Shown: positions 24,325 through 35,458 of the stretch, one piece after another
How positions within the stretch are numbered: position 1 is the first letter of the stretch
How the letters are laid out: every line of letters starts with the position of its first letter
Assembly: GCF_900176385.1 (NCBI RefSeq)
Contig: NZ_FWXN01000004.1
Location: 247,354 to 311,353, forward strand
Reading direction: 5' to 3'
Length of the DNA stretch: 64,000 nucleotides
Source: Janibacter indicus
GTDB lineage: Bacteria; Actinomycetota; Actinomycetes; Actinomycetales; Dermatophilaceae
The notes under the pieces: generated by a model
What the model was told of the DNA's origin: nothing
The model's database searches: none
The model's input: the letters and a program-made list of their open reading frames with translations, nothing else
Made by a program: the position numbers and the translations under genes

Positions 24325-25515
24325 GTGCGCACACTGACCCCGGCCGCTGCTCGTCGCATCGCCCTGGCCGCCCAGGGGCTGGCTCGTCCGCGGCCGGAGC
24401 GGGAGCCGACGACGCGGGACCTGCAGCGGGTGGTCGACACCGTCGGGCTCATCCAGATCGACAGCGTCAACGTGCTCGCGCGCAGCCACTACCTGCCCGT
24501 CTTCTCCCGCGTCGGCCCCTACGACACCGCCCTGCTCGACCGCATGCGCGACCGGGCGCCGCGGCGGCTCGTCGAGTACTGGGCCCACGAGGCCAGCCTG
24601 CTGCCGCCGAGCACCTGGCCCCTCATGGAGCACCCACGGATGCGCCGGGCCAGGGAGGAGTCGTGGGGCGGCATGCAGGCGGTCGCGCGCGACCAGCCCG
24701 ATGTCGTCTCGGCCGTGCTCGCCGAGGTCCGCGCCGGCCGTCCGCGCACGGCCCGGGAGATCGAGGCCGCGCTGGGACACGAGCGCACGGGCGACAAGGA
24801 GCACTGGGGCTGGAACTGGTCGCAGGTCAAGCACGCCCTCGAGCACCTCTTCTGGGCGGGCGAGATCAGCTCTGCCGGGCGGACCTCGCAGTTCGAGCGA
24901 CGCTATGCCGCCCTCGAGCGCGTCGTGCCGCCCGCCCACGCGCCACTCTGGCTCGACCCCGCCGCGCGGCCCGCGGCCGACGAGGCCTACACCGAGCTCG
25001 TGCGCATCTCCGCGCGTGCCATGGGTGTGGCGGCCGAGGCCGACCTCGCCGACTACTTTCGGCTCAAGCGGGTCCACGTGCGTCCGGCGATCGAGCGGCT
25101 CGTCGCCGCGGGTGAGCTCGAACCGGTCGACGTCCGAGGGTGGGCCGAGCCGGCCTGGCTGCACGCCGAGGCGCGTCGGCCCCGGGCCGTGCAAGCCCGG
25201 GCGCTGCTGTCCCCCTTCGACAGCCTCGTGTGGTGCCGGCCGCGGGTGGAGCGGATCTTCGACTTCCACTACCGGATCGAGATCTACACGCCGGCCGAGC
25301 AACGGGTCCACGGCTACTACGTGCTGCCCTTCCTCCTCGGCGACGAACTCGTCGGTCGGGTCGACCTCAAGGCCGACCGCACCGGCGGGGCGCTGCTGGC
25401 CCGCCAGATCTCGTGGGAGCCCGGCCGTGGGGGAGCCGACGACCGGCGCGAGCTCGCCGAGGAGATGGGTCAGATGGCGACCTGGCTGGGGCTGGGCGAG
25501 GTCGTCGGCGCCTGA
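24325..25515 (+). CDS. YcaQ family DNA glycosylase / winged-helix DNA-binding protein
   Basis: A 396-residue member of the HTH_42/YcaQ family. It starts VRTLTPAAARRIALAAQGL and carries IQIDSVNVLARSHYLPVFSRVGPYD, with the conserved QxD of AlkX/YcaQ glycosylases that unhook interstrand crosslinks, and later VEYWAHEASLLP. GTG 24325 follows CAGTCT by 6 bases, suggesting a leaderless transcript. A role in crosslink repair follows from characterised members such as E. coli YcaQ and is not shown here. Confidence 0.85.
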   Translation: MRTLTPAAARRIALAAQGLARPRPEREPTTRDLQRVVDTVGLIQIDSVNVLARSHYLPVFSRVGPYDTALLDRMRDRAPRRLVEYWAHEASLLPPSTWPLMEHPRMRRAREESWGGMQAVARDQPDVVSAVLAEVRAGRPRTAREIEAALGHERTGDKEHWGWNWSQVKHALEHLFWAGEISSAGRTSQFERRYAALERVVPPAHAPLWLDPAARPAADEAYTELVRISARAMGVAAEADLADYFRLKRVHVRPAIERLVAAGELEPVDVRGWAEPAWLHAEARRPRAVQARALLSPFDSLVWCRPRVERIFDFHYRIEIYTPAEQRVHGYYVLPFLLGDELVGRVDLKADRTGGALLARQISWEPGRGGADDRRELAEEMGQMATWLGLGEVVGA

Positions 25516-25534
25516 GCCGACCCGGCGGCGTCGG

Positions 25535-25802
25535 TCACGCCAGGCGTTCCCAGTGGATCGCCGGCCCCACGGATCCGTCGGGTGCCTCGGCGGCCTCAAC
25601 CGCGTCCACGTGCCGCCGGGTGCAGGGCGAAGCCGATCTCCCACGGCAGCCCCTCCCGCTCGCCGGGGCGCAGGTCCACGACCCCGACGAAGGGGAGGTC
25701 GGCACCGGTCATCGCCCGCAGCCGCACGTGACCGTCCGCGAGGACCGGCACGATGCCGGGGAACTGGCCGTGCGGAACCTCGTCGGCGGGGTGCTCGTTC
25801 AC
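25535..25802 (-). pseudogene. Remnant of a GNAT N-acetyltransferase
   Basis: From GTG 25802 the frame reads PVLADGHVRLRAMTGADLP, a normal GNAT start, then jumps straight to FVGVVDLRPGEREGLPWEIGF and ALHPAARGRG, the acetyl-CoA-binding region, skipping about 50-60 family residues. It stops at 25596. A second frame continues VEAAEAPDGSVGPAIHWERLA to a stop at 25535, which looks like the true C-terminus. Two internal deletions therefore removed most of the gene while leaving both ends. The first junction carries a CCCCTTCG motif. It is surely non-functional. Confidence 0.75.
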
Positions 25803-25844
25803 CCGGGTCAGAGTGCCCGGTCGGTCACCGGGCCCGCAAACGAT

Positions 25845-25850
25845 TAGCCT
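25845..25850 (+). promoter_or_regulatory. -10 box of secA
   Basis: TAGCCT predicts a transcript start near 25857 and a leader of about 63 bases before secA GTG 25920, which has an AGGAG site. Confidence 0.4.
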
Positions 25851-25919
25851 GTGGTCAGACTGCTCTGGGTCGGCGACGCTGTGCCGTGCCCGGATCGACC
25901 ACGTCAGGAGTTCAGGTTC

Positions 25920-28709
<2,790 letters not shown>

Positions 28710-28729
28710 CCGCGGTCGCCGCCGGCGAC

Positions 28730-29266
28730 TCAGCCGACCTGCAGCGCCTGGACGACCCAGCGGTGGTCGCGCCCGGCCAGCCGCAGGGCCAGGGCGCGCA
28801 CCCGGCCGCCGTCGACGAGGACGACCGAGGCCTCGACGATGTCGTCGGCCGGCTCGCACAGGTGGACGCGCAGCACCCGGGTGCGGTGTGCCGCGCCGGT
28901 CGAGGTGCGACGACGGCCGGCGCGTGAGCCGCGACGGGCCACGACGGCGTAGACCTCTGGGCTCGTCCAGCGCATCACCTGGCTCGGCGGCCGGACCCCG
29001 TGCATGACCTCGACGAGCCCCTGGGCGATGTGTGCCGCCCACTGGCGTGGGTCGGGCAGGTCGCGGGCCCGGGTGGCCTGCTGCCCGAAGATCTGCTCGT
29101 CGCTCGCCGCGGCGAAGTCGACGGCCAGGGCGTCCTGGACGTAGGGCGTGGCCCGACCCGCCTGCTCGGCGGCGCCCTCGGCGTGGGTGGGCAGCGGCAC
29201 TCCCGGCGGGCTGATCCGGGGTGCTGGCAGGACGCGCAGCGGGGCGCTGGGTGCGGTGCTGGTCAT
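28730..29266 (-). CDS. Rv3235 family protein
   Basis: A 178-residue protein with a disordered, Pro/Ala-rich start and a compact C-terminal half: PRQWAAHIAQGLVEVMHGVRPPSQVMRWTSPEVYAVVARR, then RVRALALRLAGRDHRWVVQALQVG. This pattern matches the Rv3235 family found beside secA and a LysM protein; its function is unknown. The ATG at 29266 has GAGGGGGA upstream and overlaps the LysM gene stop (ATGA), so the two are coupled. Confidence 0.8.
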   Translation of the reverse strand: MTSTAPSAPLRVLPAPRISPPGVPLPTHAEGAAEQAGRATPYVQDALAVDFAAASDEQIFGQQATRARDLPDPRQWAAHIAQGLVEVMHGVRPPSQVMRWTSPEVYAVVARRGSRAGRRRTSTGAAHRTRVLRVHLCEPADDIVEASVVLVDGGRVRALALRLAGRDHRWVVQALQVG

Positions 29267-30168
29267 GGGGTCCCCCTCGTGGCCGGGACGGTGCCCGGGT
29301 CGTGGTCGTGGCTGGGTGGCGTCAGGCGGGTGCCCGGAAGCAGGTGGTGCGGGTCGGGTCCGATCACGGCGGAGTTGGCGGCGTGCCACCGCGGCCAGGC
29401 GGCGGCGACCTCGGCGTCGGTCGCGCCCGGGCCCAGGTGCGTGGCGGCGATCGACCACAGCGTTTCGCCGCGGCGCACGACGACCTCGCGGGTCGAGCTG
29501 GGGCGCTGGCGGCCGGTGAGCAGCGTCGGGTCGGTGCGCTGTCGGGCGCGCGGCCGGCTCGGCGTCCACCCGGGCGAAGGGGGTGTCACGGCCACGCGCG
29601 GACCGGCACCGGTTGAGGTGGTCGGGCTGGGGAGCCACCCTGGAGCAGGTGCGCTCTCGGCTCGGGTGCTCGGGGACGGGGCGTCACCCGCGCCGGGGGA
29701 TGGGCGCCACCCCGGCGCGGGGGGCTCGCTGGCGTCGACGACCCGGACCGCGGCCACGGCGGTGCCGGGCAGGACCGAGGCCGTGACGGAGGCCCCCAGG
29801 ACGATCGCGGCCCACCGGCGCACGATCGCCGGGGTGACCCGGTCGCGTGCCCGGCGGGAGAGCGCCCCCAGTCGCCCGGGCAGCCGGGCGAGCAGGACGA
29901 GGGCGAGGGAGAGGGTGAGCCACCCGGCGATGCCGGCGGCCACGAGGGCGGCGAGCCCGGTGATCGCGGCGGCGGGGTCACCGCCGGGGGCGCCCGCCGT
30001 CGCGAGCAGCCGCTGCGCGCCCGTGGCGGTCGCGGCAGTGAGGGCCACGCCTCCCGGCAGGGCGCACCCGATGCCGAGGGCGAGGAGTGCCTCGCGTGCC
30101 CGGACTGCTCGACCTGCTGCCACCGGGTCCCCCTTCGCTCGTGCTCGTCTGATGTCGAAACGCATCAT
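29263..30168 (-). CDS. LysM-domain membrane protein
   Basis: About 301 residues. Three hydrophobic segments lie near residues 28-52, 63-87 and 112-130, followed by a long Pro/Ser-rich region. A LysM-like module ends the protein: VVVRRGETLWSIAATHLGPGATDAEVAAAWPRWHAANS then LLPGTRLTPP. LysM binds peptidoglycan, so the tail probably lies in the wall. The start is uncertain: two ATGs at 30165 and 30168 lie in an AT-rich inverted repeat and no good ribosome site is seen. Linked to the Rv3235-type gene in many actinobacteria. Confidence 0.75.
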   Translation of the reverse strand: MMRFDIRRARAKGDPVAAGRAVRAREALLALGIGCALPGGVALTAATATGAQRLLATAGAPGGDPAAAITGLAALVAAGIAGWLTLSLALVLLARLPGRLGALSRRARDRVTPAIVRRWAAIVLGASVTASVLPGTAVAAVRVVDASEPPAPGWRPSPGAGDAPSPSTRAESAPAPGWLPSPTTSTGAGPRVAVTPPSPGWTPSRPRARQRTDPTLLTGRQRPSSTREVVVRRGETLWSIAATHLGPGATDAEVAAAWPRWHAANSAVIGPDPHHLLPGTRLTPPSHDHDPGTVPATRGTP

Positions 30169-30180
30169 TCGATGTCGTTT
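30158..30180. promoter_or_regulatory. AT-rich inverted repeat over the LysM gene start
   Basis: AAACG-CATC-ATTC-GATG-T-CGTTT forms an interrupted palindrome that contains both candidate start codons of the LysM gene. It is much more AT-rich than its surroundings and could be an operator or an RNA hairpin hiding the start. Confidence 0.35.
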
Positions 30181-30229
30181 GGTGTTGATTGACAGCAAAC
30201 CACGTCAAACGAAGGTTGGCAACAGGGTC

Positions 30230-30235
30230 TACATT
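30230..30235 (+). promoter_or_regulatory. -10 box of leaderless gene at 30242
   Basis: TACATT lies 6 bases upstream of GTG 30242 and fixes that start. Confidence 0.45.
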
Positions 30236-30241
30236 GGGCCG

Positions 30242-30781
30242 GTGCGCTGGGACCGGCTCTTCGACGACCTCGAGGCGCAGCTGGCTGCCCGCGCACGGCT
30301 TGAGCTCGACGCCGAGGTGGCCGAGCGCACCCGCACCGAGCGCTCCAAGATCACGCTGGGGGAGCGGGTCGTCGGCGCCACCGGCTCGGCGCTCGTCGTC
30401 CGGCTGCGGGGTGCCACCGTCGTGCGCGGTGTCCTCGAGGACAGTGGTGACGGCTGGCTGCTGCTCGTCGAACCCACCGGTCGTCAGTCGCTCGTCGCGA
30501 CCGCTGCCGTGCTCGGCATCTCGGGCCTGGGGCGCCCGCGCGACGACACCAGGGCGCGCCGCTTCGGCATCGGCTCGGCCCTGCGCGGCATCAGCCGCGA
30601 CCGCCGGGCCGTCGTCGTCGTGGACGTCGACGGCGGGTCGGTGCACGGCACGATCGACGCCGTCGGTGCCGATGCCTTCGACATCGCCGAGCACCCGCTG
30701 GACAGCCCCCGCCGGGCCGAGCACCTGCTGGGCGAGCGGGTCATCCCCTTCGCCGCGGTTGCGGTCGTCGGCTCGGCCTGA
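30242..30781 (+). CDS. Conserved actinobacterial protein of unknown function
   Basis: A 179-residue soluble protein starting VRWDRLFDDLEAQLAARARLELDAEVAERTRTERSKI. It has a short helical start and then a beta-rich body (LGERVVGATGSALVVRLRGATVVRGVLEDSGDGWLLLVE) that looks like a small barrel. I do not recognise a named family, but the WDRLFDDLEAQ opening is common next to bldC in actinobacteria. It is convergent with bldC and divergent from the LysM gene. Confidence 0.75.
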   Translation: MRWDRLFDDLEAQLAARARLELDAEVAERTRTERSKITLGERVVGATGSALVVRLRGATVVRGVLEDSGDGWLLLVEPTGRQSLVATAAVLGISGLGRPRDDTRARRFGIGSALRGISRDRRAVVVVDVDGGSVHGTIDAVGADAFDIAEHPLDSPRRAEHLLGERVIPFAAVAVVGSA

Positions 30782-30787
30782 GCCGGG

Positions 30788-31003
30788 TCACTCCTCGCGG
30801 CCGCCCTTGGCGACGAACTCGCGGGTCTGGGCGTACATGCGCTCGATGTAGGCGTCGAGCTCGTCGACCTCGACCCGCCACTGGCCACGACCGCCGACCT
30901 TGATCGCCGGCAGGTCGCCGCTGCGGACGAGGGCATAGGCCTGCGCGGCGGAGACGCCGAGGACCTCGGAGACCTCGGTGAGCGGGACGAACTTGCGCGG
31001 CAT
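30788..31003 (-). CDS. bldC: BldC-like MerR/excisionase-type DNA-binding protein
   Basis: A 71-residue protein that is almost entirely a winged helix-turn-helix: FVPLTEVSEVLGVSAAQAYALVRSGDLPAIKVGGRGQWRVEVDELDAYIERMY. Length and sequence match Streptomyces BldC, which binds direct repeats cooperatively and holds back sporulation genes. CAGACT lies 6 bases upstream of the ATG, so it is probably leaderless. It is divergent from the SAF-TadZ pair. What it regulates in a non-sporulating host is open. Confidence 0.87.
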   Translation of the reverse strand: MPRKFVPLTEVSEVLGVSAAQAYALVRSGDLPAIKVGGRGQWRVEVDELDAYIERMYAQTREFVAKGGREE

Positions 31004-31124
31004 GGGGCCAGTCTGCCACCGGGAGGCCGTGCTCCCGAGCAGGCCCTGTGGACAGACGACGCGCGCGGTCGCCCCGCGCGGGGCATGATGCAGGTCAGCC
31101 GCACCCGACCCTCGAAGGACCGCC

Positions 31125-31796
31125 GTGAGCGACCTGCCCACACCCGCTGCCCGCCGCCTGACCAAGCCCTCGTGGAAGGACACCCGGCTGCTCGTCGGGG
31201 TCCTGCTGGTCCTGCTGTCGATCATCATCGGCGCGCTGGCGATGCGGGCCGCGGACGACCGTGTCGGCATGTGGGTCGCCTCCGAGCAGCTCACCCCCGG
31301 CGAGACGATCGAGACGAGCGACCTCGAGCGGGTCGACGTCCAGCTCGGCGACGCCCAGGGCGACTACCTCATGTCCAACGAGCGCCTGCCCAACGGCGCC
31401 GTCATCGACCGCGAGGTCCGCCCCGGCGAGCTCGTGCCACGCGCTGCGGTCGTCAACCCCGTCGACCTCGACGTCCAGCGCGTCGCCGTGCACGTCGACC
31501 CCGCCTACACGAGCAACCTCGTCAAGGGCTCGCGGGTCACCGTCTTCACGGCCGCACCCCCGACGAAGGGGGCGGACGGCGCCCCCGCCGGCGACGAGCC
31601 TCAGTACGAGGAGTTCATCAGCCGGGCCACGGTCCACTCCCTGCCACGCGGCGGCGGGGTCATGGGGTCGAGCAGCCGGACGTCGGTGATCATCGTCGTC
31701 CCCAAGGACCGGGTGCCCGAGCTGCTCACCCTCGACACCGCCGAGACCCCGATCCGGCTGGCCATCGAGTCCGGCAGCCCGGAGAGCCAGGACTGA
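31125..31796 (+). CDS. SAF-domain membrane protein (CpaB-like)
   Basis: A 223-residue protein with one N-terminal membrane helix (LLVGVLLVLLSIIIGALAM, about residues 24-42) and a periplasm-side SAF domain (WVASEQLTPGETIETSDLERVDVQL). CpaB/RcpC proteins of Tad pili have this plan and support the pilus channel. Its stop overlaps the next gene, a TadZ-like ATPase. The rest of the Tad machinery is 20 kb away at 53.8-58.4 kb, so this pair probably serves that system. Confidence 0.78.
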   Translation: MSDLPTPAARRLTKPSWKDTRLLVGVLLVLLSIIIGALAMRAADDRVGMWVASEQLTPGETIETSDLERVDVQLGDAQGDYLMSNERLPNGAVIDREVRPGELVPRAAVVNPVDLDVQRVAVHVDPAYTSNLVKGSRVTVFTAAPPTKGADGAPAGDEPQYEEFISRATVHSLPRGGGVMGSSSRTSVIIVVPKDRVPELLTLDTAETPIRLAIESGSPESQD

Positions 31797-33091
31797 TGGC
31801 GACCACCGTCCTCACCGCCCTCGGCCACGACTGGGAGGGCAGCATGGTCCAGGTCGTCGACCAGCTGCCCGGCGTCACCGTCGGCCGACGCTGCGTCGAC
31901 CTCGCCGACCTGCTCGCCGCCGCGTCCGCCGGTCTCGGCGACGTCGCCCTCGTCTCCGCCGACCTGCGCGGGCTCGACCGGGACGCCCTCGCGCACCTGC
32001 GCGCCCACGGGGTCGCGGTCGTCGGGGCCAGCCGTGACGGCCAGGAGGCCCAGGAGCGGCACCTGCGTCAGCTGGGCGTCGAGCGCCACGTCCACACGGG
32101 CACGCCCCGGGAGGAACTCGTCGACGTCCTCACCTCGACGACCGCAGCGTCCGCCCCCTTCGTCACGGGGGCGGGGGAGCCGCTGCCGGGGGAGGACCCG
32201 CCGACCGCGCCCATCGTCCCCGTCACCGACGAGACGCCCGAGCCGCAGCGTGGGCGGGTGGTCGCCGTGTGGGGCCCCACCGGAGCGCCCGGCCGCAGCA
32301 CCCTCGCGGTCAACCTCGCGAGCGAGCTCGCGGGTCTCGGCCAGCCCGTCGTGCTCGTCGACCTCGACACCTACGGCGCGTCCGTCGCCCAGCTGCTGAG
32401 CGTCCTCGACGAGGCCCCCGGCATCGCGGCCGCGGCCCGCGCGTCCGAGCTGGGCACCCTCGACCTGGCCTCGCTGGCGCGGCTGGCCGTCGAGGTCGCA
32501 CCCCGCTTCCGCGTCGTCACCGGCATCCCGACGCCGACCCGGTGGACCGAGGTGCGCAGCTCCGCCGTCGAGCAGGTCATCGACCTGTGCCGCTCGCTCG
32601 CGGCCTTCGTCGTCCTCGACTGCGGCTTCGGCATCGAGGACGACGAGGAGCTGAGCTACGACACGACGGCGCCGCGACGCAATGCGGCGACGCTCACCGC
32701 GCTCGATGCGGCCGACGAGCTCCTGCTCGTCGGTGCTGCCGACCCCGTGGGGCTGCAGCGGATGGTGCGTGCGGTCCAGGCGGTCGGCCAGGTGGCGTCG
32801 CCGACGCCACGGCCCGTCGTCAACCGGCTGCGCGCTGGCTCGGTCGGGCCCGACCCGCGCCGTCGGGTCGCCGAGTCGATGGCCCGCTTCGCGGGGCTGG
32901 AGGACATCACCTTCCTGCCCGACGATCAGGCCGGCGTCGACGCCGCGGTGCTCGCCGGGCAGACGCTCGCCGAGGCCGCGGCCGGCAGCCCCCTGCGTCA
33001 GGCGATTGCCGCCCTGGCCGCCGACCTCGCGGGCGTCGCGGCACCCGTCGGCGAGGTCCGAGGGCGCCGCCGACTGCTGCGACGTGCGTGA
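31796..33091 (+). CDS. TadZ/CpaE-like ParA-family ATPase
   Basis: A 431-residue protein. Residues 1-125 resemble a degenerate receiver domain, as in CpaE/TadZ. A MinD/ParA-type ATPase follows with VWGPTGAPGRSTLAVNLASELA, where the deviant Walker A keeps the second-position arginine rather than lysine, and VVLDCGFGIED as Walker B. TadZ places the Tad pilus at the pole. ATG 31796 overlaps the SAF gene stop (TGATG). The K-to-R change in the P-loop may reduce hydrolysis. Confidence 0.75.
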   Translation: MATTVLTALGHDWEGSMVQVVDQLPGVTVGRRCVDLADLLAAASAGLGDVALVSADLRGLDRDALAHLRAHGVAVVGASRDGQEAQERHLRQLGVERHVHTGTPREELVDVLTSTTAASAPFVTGAGEPLPGEDPPTAPIVPVTDETPEPQRGRVVAVWGPTGAPGRSTLAVNLASELAGLGQPVVLVDLDTYGASVAQLLSVLDEAPGIAAAARASELGTLDLASLARLAVEVAPRFRVVTGIPTPTRWTEVRSSAVEQVIDLCRSLAAFVVLDCGFGIEDDEELSYDTTAPRRNAATLTALDAADELLLVGAADPVGLQRMVRAVQAVGQVASPTPRPVVNRLRAGSVGPDPRRRVAESMARFAGLEDITFLPDDQAGVDAAVLAGQTLAEAAAGSPLRQAIAALAADLAGVAAPVGEVRGRRRLLRRA

Positions 33092-33134
33092 CGGCGAGGT
33101 ACCCCGGGGCGCGCGCACGTGCCACGATGTGCCC

Positions 33135-34559
33135 GTGGTGAACAGACTCGGTGCCCTCGACTCGTCCTTCCTCTACCTCGAGGAGCCCACCCTGCCCATG
33201 CACGTGGGGTCGGTCATGGTCTTCGAGCCGCCGGCCGAGGGCTTCGACTACGACAGCTTCGTCGCCGTCGTCGGTGACCGCATCGCCGGGCACTCGCGTT
33301 ACCGCCAGCGCATCCGCGAGGTCCCGGGGCGCCTGGACAACCCCGTGTGGGTCGATGACGAACACTTCGACATCGGCTACCACGTGCGCCGGTCGGCCAT
33401 CCCCTCGCCGGGGGCCCGCAGCGACCTCGAGGACTACGTCGCGCAGATCATGACCCGGCCGCTCGACCGGTACCGGCCCCTGTGGGAGGCCTACTTCGTC
33501 GAGGGTCTCGACGGGGGGCGCTTCGCCGTCGTCACCAAGGCGCACCAGGCGATGGTCGACGGCATCAGCGCCGTCGACCTGGCCCACCTGCTGCTCGACC
33601 CCGACGCCGTCCCCGTCGACGACCGCGAGGGCCAGCCCGGGTCCGCGCCCTCCGACCTGCGCCTGGTCGCCGACGCGCTCCTCGGCTCGGTCCTCAACCC
33701 GGCCCGGGTCGTGCGCGGTGTCGGGGCGGGGCTGCGCGACGTCAGCCGCACCGGCCGGGTCGTCACCGGTACCGCCGGCCGCCTCGTTGCGACCCTCGCT
33801 CGCGTGGGGGCACGCCCCGCGCCGGACTCGCCGATCAAGGCGACCGTCGGCGCCGCGCGCCGCTACGTCATGGTCGAGACCGATCTGGACGACTACCGCA
33901 AGGTGCGCGGCCGGCTGACCCGGGGGCGCTACGTCGACGACGTGTCGATCAACGACGTCATCCTCGCCACGGTGGCCGGGGCGCTGCGGGCCTGGATGCA
34001 AAACCGCGGGCTGCCGGTCACGGCCACGACGACCCTGCGGGTCATGGTGCCGCTGAGCATCGTCGACGGCTCCGGCGACCCGCTCACCGACAACGCGATG
34101 ACCGCGTGCTTCATCGACCTGCCCATCGGCGAGAACACCCCGTCCATGCGGCTGCACCAGATCGCCTTCGCGATGCGGCAGCAGATCGAGTCGATCTCGG
34201 TCGAGGGCGTCGGCGCGACGTCGCTGGCGAGCATCGGGGGCTTCGCCCCGCCGACGCTGCACACGCTCGGCGCCCGGCTCGGCAGCGCCATGAGCCGCCG
34301 CCTGTTCAACTTCGTCATCACCAACGTGCCCGGTCCGCAGCAGTCCCTGCAGGTGGAGGGCTGCCGGCTCATCGAGACCTACCCGGTCATGCCGCTGGGC
34401 CGTGGTCAGGGCCTGGCGATCGGGCTGACCTCCTACGACGGCAAGGTCTACTACGGCCTCACCGGTGACCGTGACTCGATGCCCGACCTCGACCTGCTGG
34501 CGCGCTCGATCCAGGACGCGCTCGCCGAGCTGCGCACCGCCCCCAGGGGACGCGCGTGA
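33135..34559 (+). CDS. WS/DGAT/MGAT family O-acyltransferase
   Basis: A 474-residue protein of the wax ester synthase/diacylglycerol acyltransferase family, which makes triacylglycerol or wax esters from acyl-CoA. It opens LGALDSSFLYLEEPTLPMHVGS. The catalytic motif HHxxxDG reads HQAMVDG, so the second, catalytic His is Gln. The DUF1298-type C-terminal part is intact (NFVITNVPGPQQSLQVEG, YPVMPLGRGQGLAIGLTSYDG). GTG 33135 has CACGAT 6 bases upstream. The stop overlaps the DUF6912 start. Activity is doubtful without the His. Confidence 0.85.
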   Translation: MVNRLGALDSSFLYLEEPTLPMHVGSVMVFEPPAEGFDYDSFVAVVGDRIAGHSRYRQRIREVPGRLDNPVWVDDEHFDIGYHVRRSAIPSPGARSDLEDYVAQIMTRPLDRYRPLWEAYFVEGLDGGRFAVVTKAHQAMVDGISAVDLAHLLLDPDAVPVDDREGQPGSAPSDLRLVADALLGSVLNPARVVRGVGAGLRDVSRTGRVVTGTAGRLVATLARVGARPAPDSPIKATVGAARRYVMVETDLDDYRKVRGRLTRGRYVDDVSINDVILATVAGALRAWMQNRGLPVTATTTLRVMVPLSIVDGSGDPLTDNAMTACFIDLPIGENTPSMRLHQIAFAMRQQIESISVEGVGATSLASIGGFAPPTLHTLGARLGSAMSRRLFNFVITNVPGPQQSLQVEGCRLIETYPVMPLGRGQGLAIGLTSYDGKVYYGLTGDRDSMPDLDLLARSIQDALAELRTAPRGRA

Positions 34560-34945
34560 TGCGGGTCTACGTGCCGATGCTCCTGCCCGAGCTCGCCGAC
34601 GTCGCCGCGACGGGACGTCTGCCGGAGCGCACCCCCTTCGCCGTGACGGACGCGGTCCGCGCCCTCGACCCGACGGCCGACGAGGAGGACCTCGAGTTCG
34701 AGGCGATGTGCCAGGCACTCGACGCGGCCCGCGACCTCGGTGCCGGTCGTCGCGTCGTCGCCGCAGCCGACGTCCCCGACGCCCCGGGCACCGGCGATGA
34801 CGGTCGGCTCGACGCCGCCGTGGTCATCGCGGTGGCCGACGTCGTGAGCTTCCACGTCGAGGAGGACGCGGGTGGCGTCGGCTCCGGCTACGACGACCTG
34901 CTCTGGTACGACGTCACCGAGCTTCCCGACCTCGCCGAGGGTTAG
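34559..34945 (+). CDS. DUF6912 family protein
   Basis: A 128-residue acidic protein beginning MRVYVPMLLPELADVAATGRLPE and containing FAVTDAVRALDPTADEEDLEFEAM. This matches a small actinobacterial family of unknown function (DUF6912 by my recollection). No membrane segment or catalytic motif is visible. It is translationally coupled to the acyltransferase and its last bases overlap the convergent DUF2505 gene. Confidence 0.7.
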   Translation: MRVYVPMLLPELADVAATGRLPERTPFAVTDAVRALDPTADEEDLEFEAMCQALDAARDLGAGRRVVAAADVPDAPGTGDDGRLDAAVVIAVADVVSFHVEEDAGGVGSGYDDLLWYDVTELPDLAEG

Positions 34946-35427
34946 ACCAGGCGCTCGGCGAGGAAGCGCGCCTCGGCGTCGATCGAGTCGATGATCGCCG
35001 GCTGGGCGGCCTGCTCGACCTTTTTGCCGACGAGCGGGATCGAGCACGTGAGGTCGGCGGCCACGGCCATCCGGGCACCGTTGCCGGCGGGGGTCAGGTC
35101 GATGGTGCCGCGCAGGCGCAGCGGGGCTCCCGAGACGGTGAGGTCGAGGTCGGCGCGGCGGGAGCCGTCGGCCGCCGCGGGGTGCCAGGTCTGCTGCTCG
35201 TCGATCTGCAGCGTGTCGCCGACCATCGACGCCACGGCCGCGGGCATGCCCTGGGTGGAGAGCGCTCGTCGCGTGCGCACGACGACGTCGGCGCCCTGCT
35301 CGGTCACTGACGCGGTCGAGCCGGGCACCTGGGCGTCGACCTTGGCCTGCTGGTACTCCTGCGTCGAGACGAGCGCGAAGGCCTCGTCGGGGCCGGCGGG
35401 CAGGGTGGCCTCACGGGTGATCCTCAT
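34942..35427 (-). CDS. DUF2505 family protein (START/SRPBCC-like fold)
   Basis: A 161-residue protein, MRITREATLPAGPDEAFALVSTQEYQQAKVD, with the beta-sheet and long C-terminal helix pattern of SRPBCC lipid-binding folds (SIPLVGKKVEQAAQPAIIDSIDAEARFLAERL). DUF2505 is common in mycolic-acid and related actinobacteria and is uncharacterised. ATG 35427 has TAGCGT 6 bases upstream, so it is leaderless. Binding of a lipid or polyketide-like ligand is a guess from fold class. Confidence 0.82.
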   Translation of the reverse strand: MRITREATLPAGPDEAFALVSTQEYQQAKVDAQVPGSTASVTEQGADVVVRTRRALSTQGMPAAVASMVGDTLQIDEQQTWHPAAADGSRRADLDLTVSGAPLRLRGTIDLTPAGNGARMAVAADLTCSIPLVGKKVEQAAQPAIIDSIDAEARFLAERLV

Positions 35428-35433
35428 GGGCAC

Positions 35434-35439
35434 ACGCTA
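35434..35439 (-). promoter_or_regulatory. -10 box of leaderless DUF2505 gene
   Basis: TAGCGT on the minus strand, 6 bases before ATG 35427. Confidence 0.45.
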
Positions 35440-35458
35440 GCGCTGCGGACCGGCGTCG

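Noticed and set aside
30187..30235. TTGACA as a -35 box for the gene at 30242.
   Set aside because: It lies too far (over 35 bases) from the TACATT -10 box and no -10 box sits 16-18 bases after it.
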